DNA of 64,000 nucleotides from Streptomyces massasporeus (GTDB lineage: Bacteria > Actinomycetota > Actinomycetes > Streptomycetales > Streptomycetaceae). Under the pieces are notes generated by a model, which worked only from the letters and a program-made list of their open reading frames with translations, was not told where the DNA came from and did not search any database. The translations under genes were made by a program, and so were the position numbers. The DNA lies in the NCBI RefSeq assembly GCF_014648995.1, contig NZ_BMSE01000013.1:124001-188000 (forward strand). The letters are read 5' to 3'. This document shows positions 48,619 to 56,317 of this stretch, piece by piece; position 1 is the first letter of the stretch; every line of letters starts with the position of its first letter.

Positions 48619-49173
48619 ATGAGCACCACCCGGCCTTACCCGCCGGGCGACCGCGGGCCGGAGCCCAGCGGCGCTTCCGGGGCGTCCGAGGGTGGCGTAG
48701 CGGCGGCAGGTGCGGCCGGCGAGGGCGTGGACGCGCCGTCCGGAGCCGCGGCGCCGCCGGGCGGTCGGCAGGTGCGCCGGCTGAGCTTCGAGGACGAGAG
48801 CGGCGTGGTTCCGCTGGCCCGCGACTTCACCCGCCAGGCGTTGTACGCGTGGGGCTGGCTGCCCGCCGCCTCCGCCGACCAGCGGGCCGCCGCCGAGGAC
48901 GTGCTGCTGGTCGTCTCCGAGTTGGTCACCAATGCCTGTCTGCACGCCGAGGGGCCGGACCAGCTGCGGATCACCTGCGACAACAAGGTGATCCGTGTGG
49001 AGGTCGCCGACCGGGGTACCGGTCAGCCCGCCCCCCGCACCCCGCACCGCGCGGGGCGCCCGGGCGGTCACGGCATGTTCATCGTCCAGCGCCTGTGCCT
49101 GGACTGGGGCGTCGTCCGTACGCCGGGGGTCTCCGGCAAGACGGTCTGGGCGGAACTGGGCGCACCCGCCTGA
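48619..49173 (+). CDS. Anti-sigma factor, RsbW-like ATPase/kinase
   Basis: A 184-aa protein. The first 50 residues are Gly/Ala/Pro-rich and disordered. The rest is a GHKL (HATPase) domain of the RsbW/SpoIIAB type: N-box 'AAAEDVLLVVSELVTNACLHA', G1 box 'IRVEVADRGTG', G2 box 'RPGGHGMFIVQRLCLDWG'. It would hold the sigma factor inactive and phosphorylate the anti-anti-sigma partner. From memory this is PrsI in S. coelicolor. The 240-bp gap before it contains an AT-rich stretch (AATTTTTTGAATCATGAA, near 48582), so it may have its own promoter. Confidence 0.88.
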   Translation: MSTTRPYPPGDRGPEPSGASGASEGGVAAAGAAGEGVDAPSGAAAPPGGRQVRRLSFEDESGVVPLARDFTRQALYAWGWLPAASADQRAAAEDVLLVVSELVTNACLHAEGPDQLRITCDNKVIRVEVADRGTGQPAPRTPHRAGRPGGHGMFIVQRLCLDWGVVRTPGVSGKTVWAELGAPA

Positions 49174-49230
49174 TCGCGGGGCGTACGCGTCCGGCCGCGG
49201 CATGTAACCGACTGGCCTCGAGGTTTGCTT

Positions 49231-49283
49231 GTCCGATCACGGGCATTCCTGTCCGATCTCGGGCATACGTGCTGATCTCGGGC
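49231..49283. repeat. 20-bp tandem repeats
   Basis: GTCCGATCACGGGCATTCCT, then a copy with three changes, then a partial third copy, in a 308-bp gap with no gene. The gap also contains the promoter for the LPXTG protein gene. Confidence 0.7.
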
Positions 49284-49481
49284 CTCGGCGGGCGCCCCGG
49301 GGTGCGTCCGAACGGGTGACCGCTGCACCGGACCGTCGCCGCACATCCCCTCATGCGTCACTCACCCCCCGCCGGATCCCCACGGATCCGGCGCGCACTG
49401 TGTCTTCCTTCCTCAAGGCCCCGGGCGTACCTTGACGGCCCGATCTGATACGCCGTCAGGAACAGGAAGGGGAGCGGCACC

Positions 49482-50183
49482 GTGTCGTACCGGAAACGAA
49501 CCGCCGCACTCGCGTCCACCGCGGCCCTGGCCGGCTCGGCGGTGTGGATGGCCGCCCCCGTCGCCCGGGCCGAGGTCGTCGACGTCAACTACCAGTGCAA
49601 GACGCCGATCGGCGACAAAAGTGCCGTCTCGCCCATCGACATCAAGGGCGTCAAGAGCGGCAGTGGCTACCGGATCACGATGTCCTGGCAGAAGGGCGTC
49701 TCCTCCAGCCCGGTCGAACTGGGCAAGGGCGCGATGACGTCGAGCGCCACCATCGCCCTGGGCGGCGCGGACAGCGGCACCCTCGCGGTGTCCGGCCCCG
49801 CCAACGACGCCGCGATTCCCGCCAACACGCCCATCAAGATCAGCGATCTGAGCGGCACGTACACGCCGAAGAAGAGCGGCGAGGTCACCTTCACGGCCGG
49901 TGTGCTCACCATCAAGGCGCTCGGCACGACGACCACGTGCACCCCGACGAACGACCCGGGCCCGTCCCTCACGCTGGACGTCAGCGCCGGGAGCGGTGGC
50001 GGCGCCGGCGGTTCCGCCCAGGGCGGTGGCTCCGGGGCGGACACCGGTGCCGGACTTCCGCAGACCGGGCCCGAGGACTCGGCCGTCGCCCTCGGCACCC
50101 TCGGCGGCACGGTCCTGCTCGCCGGCGCTGCGGGCGCTCTATGGCTGACGCGGCGTCATCAGGGGGTTCGGGCGGGCCGTTGA
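49482..50183 (+). CDS. LPXTG-type surface protein
   Basis: A 233-aa secreted protein covalently attached to peptidoglycan by sortase. The signal peptide is about residues 1-30 (cleavage near ARAEV). The mature domain has alternating strands and two Cys that could form one disulphide; the family is not recognised. The sorting signal is LPQTG at residues 192-196, followed by a hydrophobic segment and RRHQGVRAGR. A Gly-rich linker precedes the motif. GTG 49482 follows AAGGGGAG. The upstream CTGA-N7-TCAG inverted repeat near 49448 may be regulatory. It is followed by a membrane-anchored protein gene that may act with it. Confidence 0.88.
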   Translation: MSYRKRTAALASTAALAGSAVWMAAPVARAEVVDVNYQCKTPIGDKSAVSPIDIKGVKSGSGYRITMSWQKGVSSSPVELGKGAMTSSATIALGGADSGTLAVSGPANDAAIPANTPIKISDLSGTYTPKKSGEVTFTAGVLTIKALGTTTTCTPTNDPGPSLTLDVSAGSGGGAGGSAQGGGSGADTGAGLPQTGPEDSAVALGTLGGTVLLAGAAGALWLTRRHQGVRAGR

Positions 50184-50238
50184 CCGCCATGCACCCCTCC
50201 TGGCGGGTGCGCCGCTGAGCGCAGGACCGCATGGGGGC

Positions 50239-50545
50239 GGTCTGGCCGACCTCCCGCACGCCACTGGTCTGGTCGTACGCCCGCACGACAGAACTGCACG
50301 CCGCTGGTCTGGTCGTACGCCCGCTCCGCAGCACCCCCCGCCGTCGGTCTGGTCGTCAGCCGGCAAAGCAGCACCGTCCGCCGCCGGCCTGGCCGTACGC
50401 CGGCACCGCACGACCGCCGGAGCCACCGGTCCGGCCGCACACGCGCACGGCACGACCGCTGCCACCGGTCCGGCCGCACATGCGCCCCGCACCGCAGCAC
50501 CGCACGCCTCAGCACCGCCCCCGCCCGGTCCGGCCGCCTGCCCGC
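50239..50545. repeat. Degenerate 40-bp tandem repeats
   Basis: Units marked by GGTCTGGTCGTACGCC-like cores start at about 50266, 50306, 50346, 50386, 50428 and 50467, with a further core at 50527; spacings are 40, 40, 40, 42 and 39. The array lies upstream of the membrane-anchored protein gene at 50570. Both strands have open frames across it, but the composition does not look coding. Confidence 0.75.
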
Positions 50546-50569
50546 ACCGCACGACCGCTGGAGCCGCCG

Positions 50570-51559
50570 ATGCCGTCCGTCGTCCGTCTTCCGTACGTCT
50601 CCCTGCCGGTTCTGCTCGCGCTGCTGCTGGTCCTGGCGGGCGCCGGGTCCGTCGGGGCGGTGGACCGGCCCGCCGTCGAGTTGTCCAAGTCCCACGCGGG
50701 AACGGGCGGTTCGATCACCGTCAGCGGCAGCGGCTGGCGGCCCCGTGCCCTGCTGACGCTTCTCGTGTGCGGGCAGGCCGAGCCGAAGCGGGGGGTCACC
50801 GGCGGCACCAACTCCTGCGCCAACTCCGACGGCCGGGCCGTCACGACCGGCGCCGACGGGCGCTTCCGCCGCGCCCTGCCCGTGGTGGAGCCGCCCGTGC
50901 CCTGCCCCTGCGTGGTCCACGTGGCCACGGTGACCGGACGCGGGGCCGAGGCCGACGCGGCACTCCAGGTCGCCGGGCACGCCGTCGAGCCGCTGCCCGC
51001 GGAAGCGGCCGGCGGCCGGCTGTCCCTGCTCGCTGACACCCGGTTGCGGGGCTCCGGCGGTCTGCTGACCTGGTTCGGCTCCCCGCCCGCCCGGACCCTC
51101 GTGGTCACCGTCGGCAACGTCGGCACGTCCCCCGTGAAGAACCCGGTCTTCCAGGTCGGCACCTCACACGGCGTGTTCGCCCCGCAGTGGCAGGACCAGC
51201 GGTGGCGCGGCACGATCCGCCCGGGCGGCAGGGCCCGCATCGAGCTGCCCGTGGAGCTCGGGGCCGGGGCGCACGGGGACTACACCGTGTCGCTGAAGTA
51301 CGGCGGCAAGGTGCTCGCCGAGCACCCCTGGGGCGTGGGACGGCCCTGGGGCGTGACCCTGTTCTGGGTCCTCGTCCTGCTGGTCGTGCCGGTGGCGTTG
51401 TTCCGCGCGGGCCTGGCCGTGATCGACCACCTGCGACCGCGCCGCCCCGGCCACGCGGCCCGCCCGCCTCGCCGGGTGTGGCCGCCCGTGGCCCGCCGGG
51501 CCTCCGCCGAGCCCTGGTTCGTCCCGGACGCCGACCCTCCGCGTTCGACCGGGACATGA
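50570..51559 (+). CDS. Secreted/membrane-anchored protein of unknown function
   Basis: A 329-aa protein. The N-terminal signal sequence is about 8-28 (SLPVLLALLLVLAGAGSVGAV). The extracytoplasmic region has two Ig-like-looking portions: 'SHAGTGGSITVSGSGWRPRALLTLLVCG' and 'RTLVVTVGNVGTSPVKNPVFQVG'. A C-terminal transmembrane helix (about 267-290, TLFWVLVLLVVPVALFRAGL) is followed by a basic, proline-rich cytosolic tail. I recognise no family. ATG 50570 is chosen because the signal peptide starts there. It follows the LPXTG gene, with a repeat array in between, so the pair may form one cell-surface unit. Confidence 0.8.
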   Translation: MPSVVRLPYVSLPVLLALLLVLAGAGSVGAVDRPAVELSKSHAGTGGSITVSGSGWRPRALLTLLVCGQAEPKRGVTGGTNSCANSDGRAVTTGADGRFRRALPVVEPPVPCPCVVHVATVTGRGAEADAALQVAGHAVEPLPAEAAGGRLSLLADTRLRGSGGLLTWFGSPPARTLVVTVGNVGTSPVKNPVFQVGTSHGVFAPQWQDQRWRGTIRPGGRARIELPVELGAGAHGDYTVSLKYGGKVLAEHPWGVGRPWGVTLFWVLVLLVVPVALFRAGLAVIDHLRPRRPGHAARPPRRVWPPVARRASAEPWFVPDADPPRSTGT

Positions 51560-51596
51560 GGAAGGGCCGCCGCACCCGGGGTGCGACGGCCCTTCC
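51560..51596. terminator. Terminator between converging genes
   Basis: GGAAGGGCCG pairs with CGGCCCTTCC and an inner CGCACC/GGTGCG stem extends it, with one mismatch. It overlaps the stop codon of the gene ending at 51559 and serves the convergent peptide transporter. Confidence 0.7.
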
Positions 51597-51617
51597 CGAG
51601 GAGTCAGGCGGCGGTGA

Positions 51618-53123
51618 TCAGCGGACGTCGCCCATCATGGCCTTGACCTTCTTGCGGTACATGTACACCGCGAAGCCGGCGACCACGGCGAGCGCCGCCT
51701 CCAGCGCCACGAAGCCCGTCTTGTCGAGGTTGACCCCGCCGACGGCCGGGTTGGACAGCAGCGCGGTGACGGAGTCGCCCGCGGTGACCGCGAGGAACCA
51801 GACGCCCATCATCTGCGAGGCGTACTTCGCCGGTGCCATCTTCGTCGTCACGGACAGCCCCACCGGGGACAGCGTCAGCTCGCCGACGGTCTGCACGAAG
51901 TAGATCGCGACCAGCCACATCGCCGCGGCCTTGTGGCCGCCCTCGGCGATCGACAGCGGGGCGAGGAAGAGGAAGAAGGACGCACCCACCAGCACCAGAC
52001 CGGAGGCGAACTTCACGATGGTGCTGGGCTCCTGGCCGCGCCGGTTCAGCCACAGCCACAGCCAGGCGAAGACGGGCGCCAGCGCCATGATCAGGACCGG
52101 GTTGACCGACTGGTACCAGGAGACCGGGAACTCCCAGCCGAAGATCGTGTTGTCGGCGCTCTTCTCGGCGAACAGCGACAGGGTCGAGCCGCCCTGGTCG
52201 TAGATCATCCAGAACACGGCGGCGGCGACGAAGAACCAGATGTACGCCGAGACCTTCGACCGCTCGCCCGAGTCCAGGTCCTTGTCGCGCATGATGCGGG
52301 AGATGACCAGGATCGGCACGATCAGGCCGAGGAGCGTGAGCGGGATCAGCGCCCAGTTCAGGGTGAAGTGGCCCGTGCCGCCGACGAGGCCGTAGAAGAC
52401 CACGGCGATGGCCAGCCAGATCAGGCCCTTGCGCAGGGTGGACGCCTTCTCGGCGGGCGTCAGCGGGGTCGGGACCAGGCTGCTCTTCGCGTCCAGGTGG
52501 CGGCTGCCGAGCAGGAACTGGACGAGGCCCAGCGCCATGCCGAGCGCGGCCAGCGCGAAGCCCAGGTGCCAGTCGACGTTCTCACCGACGGTGCCGATGA
52601 CCAGCGGCGCGATGAAGGCGCCGAGGTTGATGCCGATGTAGAAGACCGTGAAGCCACCGTCGCGGCGCGGGTCCTCCGGGCCGTCGTAGAGGTGGCCGAC
52701 CATCGTGGAGATGTTGGCCTTCAGCAGACCGGAACCGATGGCGACCAGACCCAGGCCGACATAGAAGCTCGCGGCGGCGGGCAGCGCCAGGCACAGGTGG
52801 CCGAGCATGATGACCACGCCCGCGACGGCGACCGTCTTGCGGGGGCCGAGCACACGGTCGGCGAACCAGCCGCCGGGCAGGGTGAGCAGGTACACCAGCG
52901 ACAGGTACACGGCGTAGATCGCCGTCGCCGTGCCCGCCGGCAGATGCAGGCCACCCGGGGCCACCAGGTACAGCGGGAGCAGGGCCCTCATGCCGTAGTA
53001 GGAGAAGCGCTCCCACATCTCGGTCATGAACAGAGTGGCCAGTCCGCGGGGGTGGCCGAAGAAGGTCTTCTCGGAACCGGGGGTGCCCGGTCGGGCCGAG
53101 TCCTTCGTCAGGCTGGACGCCAT
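51618..53123 (-). CDS. POT family peptide:proton symporter
   Basis: A 501-aa inner-membrane transporter with about 14 hydrophobic segments. POT/PTR signatures: 'LFMTEMWERFSYYGMRALLPLYL' (the ExxER motif in TM1), 'GGWFADRVLGPRKTVAVAGVVIMLGH', 'GLLKANISTMVGHLY' and 'RDGGFTVFYIGINLGAFIAPLVIG'. The TM7 'MIYDQGGSTLSLFAEKSAD' is typical of bacterial DtpT-like members. It should import di- and tripeptides with protons. ATG 53123 with AAGGA upstream. It has its own upstream region of more than 500 bases, so it is probably independently regulated. Confidence 0.93.
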   Translation of the reverse strand: MASSLTKDSARPGTPGSEKTFFGHPRGLATLFMTEMWERFSYYGMRALLPLYLVAPGGLHLPAGTATAIYAVYLSLVYLLTLPGGWFADRVLGPRKTVAVAGVVIMLGHLCLALPAAASFYVGLGLVAIGSGLLKANISTMVGHLYDGPEDPRRDGGFTVFYIGINLGAFIAPLVIGTVGENVDWHLGFALAALGMALGLVQFLLGSRHLDAKSSLVPTPLTPAEKASTLRKGLIWLAIAVVFYGLVGGTGHFTLNWALIPLTLLGLIVPILVISRIMRDKDLDSGERSKVSAYIWFFVAAAVFWMIYDQGGSTLSLFAEKSADNTIFGWEFPVSWYQSVNPVLIMALAPVFAWLWLWLNRRGQEPSTIVKFASGLVLVGASFFLFLAPLSIAEGGHKAAAMWLVAIYFVQTVGELTLSPVGLSVTTKMAPAKYASQMMGVWFLAVTAGDSVTALLSNPAVGGVNLDKTGFVALEAALAVVAGFAVYMYRKKVKAMMGDVR

Positions 53124-53639
53124 GGTCGTTCCTTGCTGCTCGGGACGCGCCCCGCGGCAGCGGTGGTGCGCCCGGTGGGGGGCTGCCGGCACCGGTGGGT
53201 ACGGCCGTCCGTCCGACGCCTACGGGGGGCCGCTCCGGGTCACGAAGCGGTGGGCGGTCGCCACCGGGATCCACGCCTCTACGCGCGTCGCCGCACTACG
53301 AGGCCCGGCCACAGGTCGTTTCACGTTGGGGGCCGGCGGGAACCGGCCCGCACACAAAAGAGACCCTCAGGGCAAACGGCCTCCGAAGGTCGCCGTGGTG
53401 CTACAGGCGTTGAATCACCATACGGCAGGACACCGCCGCATATGGAAGGGCTTGAGACACGGATCACAGGTGTCGACGGAACCGTGCGCCCGGTTTCCAA
53501 GGTCCTTACCAGGATCGCACCCCACAGGCAGAGGTTCGTGCGCGTACCCGCGGTACGTAAGAACCGGGTATGCCAGCGGTAAGAATCAAGGCTTCCGGTC
53601 ACACCCCAGCTCAGGGCGCCGCAGGTCTACCATCACCTC
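53124..53639. other. Divergent control region, no gene seen
   Basis: There are 516 bases between the peptide transporter and the response regulator gene. I see no convincing gene. CTACCAT (about 53628) is a possible -10 box close to the response regulator ATG, which would make that transcript leaderless or nearly so. Several short AT-rich patches (for example ACACAAAAGAGACC near 53355) may be promoter elements of the transporter. Confidence 0.5.
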
Positions 53640-54317
53640 ATGACCCGTGTACTGCTCGCCGAGGACGATGCGTCCATCTCGGAGCCGCTGGCCCGTGCTC
53701 TGCGCCGGGAGGGCTACGAGGTCGAGGTCCGCGAGGACGGACCCACCGCTCTCGACGCCGGACTGCAGGGCGGAGTCGACCTGGTCGTGCTCGACCTCGG
53801 TCTGCCCGGCATGGACGGTCTGGAGGTGGCCCGCCGCCTGCGGGGCGAAGGCCACGCCATCCCGATCCTCATCCTGACCGCGCGCGCCGACGAGGTGGAC
53901 ACCGTCGTCGGGCTCGACGCGGGTGCCGACGACTACGTCACCAAGCCGTTCCGGCTCGCCGAACTCCTCGCGCGCGTGCGGGCCCTGCTCCGGCGCGGCG
54001 CCTCCGAGCCGCAGCAGCCGCCCGCCACGCACGGCGTGCGCATCGACGTCGAGTCGCACCGCGCATGGATGGGCGAGGAAGAGCTCCAGCTCACCGCCAA
54101 GGAGTTCGACCTGCTGCGGGTGCTGGTGCGCGACGCGGGCCGGGTCGTTACCCGCGACCAGCTGATGCGGGAGGTCTGGGACACGACGTGGTGGTCGTCG
54201 ACCAAGACCCTCGACATGCACATCTCCTGGCTGCGCAAGAAGCTCGGCGACGACGCGGCCAACCCCCGCTACATCGCCACCGTGCGCGGTGTGGGTTTCC
54301 GTTTCGAGAAGAGCTGA
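53640..54317 (+). CDS. OmpR/PhoB-type response regulator
   Basis: A 225-aa DNA-binding response regulator. The receiver has D8/D9-type acidic residues in 'LLAEDDAS', the phosphoacceptor D52 in 'DLVVLDLGLPGMDGLEV', the conserved Thr in 'LILTARADE' and the Lys in 'YVTKPF'. After a linker, a winged-helix DNA-binding domain (about 130-225: 'LQLTAKEFDLLRVLVRDAGRVVTRDQLMREVW', 'RYIATVRGVGFRF') follows. ATG 53640. The cognate kinase gene starts 29 bp downstream. In S. coelicolor this pair lies upstream of purK in the same order, as far as I recall. Confidence 0.95.
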   Translation: MTRVLLAEDDASISEPLARALRREGYEVEVREDGPTALDAGLQGGVDLVVLDLGLPGMDGLEVARRLRGEGHAIPILILTARADEVDTVVGLDAGADDYVTKPFRLAELLARVRALLRRGASEPQQPPATHGVRIDVESHRAWMGEEELQLTAKEFDLLRVLVRDAGRVVTRDQLMREVWDTTWWSSTKTLDMHISWLRKKLGDDAANPRYIATVRGVGFRFEKS

Positions 54318-54345
54318 GCCGCGAGGCGGGCTCGGGTAACAGGAC

Positions 54346-55620
54346 ATGCGTCGCCGACTGATCCAGTCCACGCTCGCCGTGGTGCTCGTCGTGATCGCCG
54401 TCTTCGGCGTCTCCCTCGTCATCGTCGAGACCCGGACGATCAGCAACAGCGCCCAGGAACGGGTGGAGTCCGAAGCCGTCCGGCTCGCCAGCATCGTCGA
54501 CAGCCGGCTCTTCGGAGCGCAGCAGGTCGACGCCGAGGTGCTGCGCGACCAGGTCACGCAGAACCGCTACTACGCGGTGATCCGTATCCCCGGGGAGTCG
54601 CCCATCGAGGTGGGCACGAAGCCCGCCGGGGACGTCATCAGCGCGACCGCGCCCGGCGAGGAGGGCGAGACCGTCACCGTCCAGGAGCCGCGCTCCTCGG
54701 TGACCCGTGAGGTCGGCCGGACCCTGCTGATCATCGCGTTGGTCGCGCTGCTGGCGGTGGTGGCCGCGGTCCTGCTGGCCGTCCGCCAGGCGAACCGGCT
54801 GGCGTCGCCGCTGACCGACCTCGCGGAGACGGCCGAGCGGCTCGGCTCGGGCGATCCACGGCCCCGGCACAAGCGGTACGGGGTGCCCGAGCTGGACCGG
54901 GTGGCGGACGTGCTGGACGGCTCCGCCGAGCGCATCGCCCGCATGCTGACCGCCGAACGCCGACTGGCCGCGGACGCCTCCCACCAGCTGCGCACGCCGC
55001 TGACGGCGCTGTCGATGCGGCTGGAGGAGATCACCCTCACCGACGACCCGGACACGGTGAAGGAGGAGGCGACGATCGCGCTGACGCAGGTCGAGCGGCT
55101 CACCGACGTCGTGGAACGGCTGCTGACGAACTCCCGCGATCCGCGCACCGGCTCCGCCGTCTCCTTCGACCTCGACGAGGTCATCCAGCAGCAGCTCGCG
55201 GAGTGGCGTCCGGCGTACCGCAGCGCGGGCCGGGCGATCGTCAGCTCCGGCAAACGGCATCTGCGCGCGGTGGGCACGCCCGGCGCGGTCGCGCAGGTCC
55301 TGGCCGCGCTGATCGAGAACTCCCTCATGCACGGCGGCGGCACGGTGGCCCTGCGCACCCGCGTCACCGGCAACCAGGCCGTCATCGAGGTCACGGACGA
55401 GGGCCCCGGCATCCCCGCCGACCTCGGCGCCCGGATCTTCGAGCGGGCGATCAGCGGCCGCAACTCCACGGGCATCGGTTTGGCCGTGGCCCGCGACCTG
55501 GCCGAGGCCGACGGCGGCCGCCTGGAAATGCTCCAGACCAAGCCCCCGATCTTCGGCCTGTTCCTGTCCCGCACCCCCCTGCACAAGCCCGAGGACGACG
55601 AGGAACCGACGGTCCGCTAG
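54346..55620 (+). CDS. Sensor histidine kinase
   Basis: A 424-aa membrane kinase paired with the response regulator gene upstream. TM1 is about 9-28 (TLAVVLVVIAVFGVSLVIV) and TM2 about 128-146; between lies an extracytoplasmic sensor domain of about 95 residues. A HAMP segment ('VRQANRLASPLTDLAETAERLGSGD') leads to the phosphoacceptor 'DASHQLRTPLTALSMRLEEI', N-box 'VLAALIENSLMHG', and G-boxes 'VTDEGPGIP' and 'STGIGLAVARDLAEADGG'. The signal is unknown. Confidence 0.94.
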   Translation: MRRRLIQSTLAVVLVVIAVFGVSLVIVETRTISNSAQERVESEAVRLASIVDSRLFGAQQVDAEVLRDQVTQNRYYAVIRIPGESPIEVGTKPAGDVISATAPGEEGETVTVQEPRSSVTREVGRTLLIIALVALLAVVAAVLLAVRQANRLASPLTDLAETAERLGSGDPRPRHKRYGVPELDRVADVLDGSAERIARMLTAERRLAADASHQLRTPLTALSMRLEEITLTDDPDTVKEEATIALTQVERLTDVVERLLTNSRDPRTGSAVSFDLDEVIQQQLAEWRPAYRSAGRAIVSSGKRHLRAVGTPGAVAQVLAALIENSLMHGGGTVALRTRVTGNQAVIEVTDEGPGIPADLGARIFERAISGRNSTGIGLAVARDLAEADGGRLEMLQTKPPIFGLFLSRTPLHKPEDDEEPTVR

Positions 55621-55641
55621 GGGCGGCCCGGGCCCGGAGGG

Positions 55642-56154
55642 CTACGGCACCTGCTGCTTCGTCTTCGGGGGGACGGCCTGCTCGTTCCGGAGGACCGGGG
55701 CCGGGGCCGGGGGAGCGGGCGTCTCGCGGGCGGGGAGCGCCTGGAAGACCCAGGAGCGGTAGGACCAGAAGCGGAACAGCGTCGCGATGCCGATGCCCAG
55801 GAACTTGAAGACGTTGTTCTGGAGCGGGGTGTTCCAGCCGAAGCCGTACGTGGCCGCGTACAGGACGCCGTTCTCGATGACCAGGCCGATCGCGCTGAAC
55901 AGCAGGAAGAGAGTCATCTCACGCGTGCGGCGGCTCTTGTCGCGGTCGCGGTACGTGAAGTAGCGGAAGCCGACGTAGTTGAAGACGATCGCGACGACGG
56001 TCGCGATCACGCTCGCGCGCACCACCTGGAGGTCGGTGGTGTGCCGCACCAGGTTGAAGACGGCGAGGTTGACCAGCACCCCGGCACCGCCCACCGCGCC
56101 GAACTTGGCGACTTCGCGGACGATCCGCCGGAGCCGAGATGCACCATGTCCCAT
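55642..56154 (-). CDS. GtrA-like membrane protein
   Basis: A 170-aa protein with four membrane helices typical of the GtrA family: 'FGAVGGAGVLVNLAVFNLV', 'VVRASVIATVVAIVFNYVGFRYFTY', 'TLFLLFSAIGLVIENGVLYAAT' and 'VFKFLGIGIATLFRFWSYRSWVF'. GtrA proteins are thought to help translocate lipid-linked sugars, for instance as flippase partners of glycosyltransferases. The C-terminal 30 residues are a Pro/Ala-rich cytosolic tail. The start is ATG 56154. It is convergent with the histidine kinase gene, with 21 bp between the stops, and divergent from purK. Confidence 0.9.
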   Translation of the reverse strand: MGHGASRLRRIVREVAKFGAVGGAGVLVNLAVFNLVRHTTDLQVVRASVIATVVAIVFNYVGFRYFTYRDRDKSRRTREMTLFLLFSAIGLVIENGVLYAATYGFGWNTPLQNNVFKFLGIGIATLFRFWSYRSWVFQALPARETPAPPAPAPVLRNEQAVPPKTKQQVP

Positions 56155-56317
56155 GGTCGTGCAGGCCCCCGTCCGGTCGTCGGCGTCAACCCAGCCATGC
56201 TAACCACCCTCCCGCGCGATCTTCCTGCGGATGCCGGTGGAGGGCCGGAGATGGTCCGGACGGCCCCGGGGAGGGACGGGAAACCGGCCACCCTGGCGCG
56301 GCCGATACCCTGAGGGA

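Noticed and set aside
50159..50980. Minus-strand frame crossing the 40-bp repeats, with repeated RPDQ-like segments
   Set aside because: The repeats are not in a constant frame and the product has no protein-like character; it reflects the DNA array.
53321..53602. Minus-strand frame of 93 codons before the response regulator gene
   Set aside because: Codon bias is poor and it lies in a region that reads as promoter sequence.
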